Positions 5,061-5,066 of a DNA stretch of 5,066 nt are shown in pieces. Origin of the DNA: an uncultured Eubacteriales bacterium (lineage in GTDB: Bacteria > Bacillota > Clostridia > Monoglobales > Monoglobaceae); contig URZD01000151.1 in NCBI GenBank assembly GCA_900552305.1, forward strand, positions 1-5,066, in the 5' to 3' direction. Position 1 is the stretch's first letter, and each line of letters starts with the position of its first letter. Position numbers and translations under genes: made by a program. A model generated the notes under the pieces. The model made no database searches, was not told the origin of the DNA, and worked only from the letters and a program-made list of their open reading frames with translations.

Positions 5061-5066
5061 GCGGTA

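Overview
The window looks like ordinary chromosomal DNA from an anaerobic Gram-positive bacterium of the Clostridia (Oscillospiraceae/Lachnospiraceae-like). The evidence is strong AGGAGG-type ribosome binding sites, AT-rich intergenic DNA with sigma-A promoters (often extended -10), T-tract intrinsic terminators, a tRNA gene with encoded CCA, and protein types common in gut Firmicutes. The placement is inferred from style and gene content; there is no rRNA or taxonomic marker here.

Layout, left to right. Positions 1-155 hold no gene I can support, only small repeats, a GC-rich stem-loop and a weak candidate terminator for the next gene. A minus-strand yajC (Sec translocase accessory subunit) fills 156-584 and has its own promoter at 625-653. 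A minus-strand AraC-family regulator follows at 687-1598. Divergent from it is a two-gene plus-strand operon: a Gfo/Idh/MocA-family NAD(P)-dependent sugar oxidoreductase (1710-2774) and a ThuA-domain protein (2799-3512), closed by a perfect 15-bp hairpin terminator. Next are a small all-helical protein with acidic/histidine motifs (3789-4223), a structured intergenic stretch, a tRNA-Gly(GCC) gene with a near-consensus promoter and its own terminator (4378-4555), and an unrecognised four-helix membrane protein (4596-5060). No gene-free stretch exceeds about 300 bases; the longest is 3513-3788.

How the parts fit. The AraC regulator and the oxidoreductase/ThuA pair form a compact divergon. Their two extended -10 promoters lie back to back within about 35 bp, so the regulator probably controls both itself and the operon in response to a small molecule, likely a sugar or glycoside. 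ThuA plus a Gfo/Idh/MocA dehydrogenase matches the ThuA/ThuB pairing known from rhizobial disaccharide use through 3-keto sugars, but no transporter or glycosidase is in the window, so the substrate is unknown. yajC, the helical-bundle gene, the tRNA and the membrane protein look like independent units.

I found no mobile element, CRISPR array, toxin-antitoxin or defence system, and nothing that amounts to a clearly new system. The best leads are the overlapping divergent promoters, the helical-bundle protein with an inverted repeat abutting its ribosome binding site, and the foldable segment at 4266-4330.
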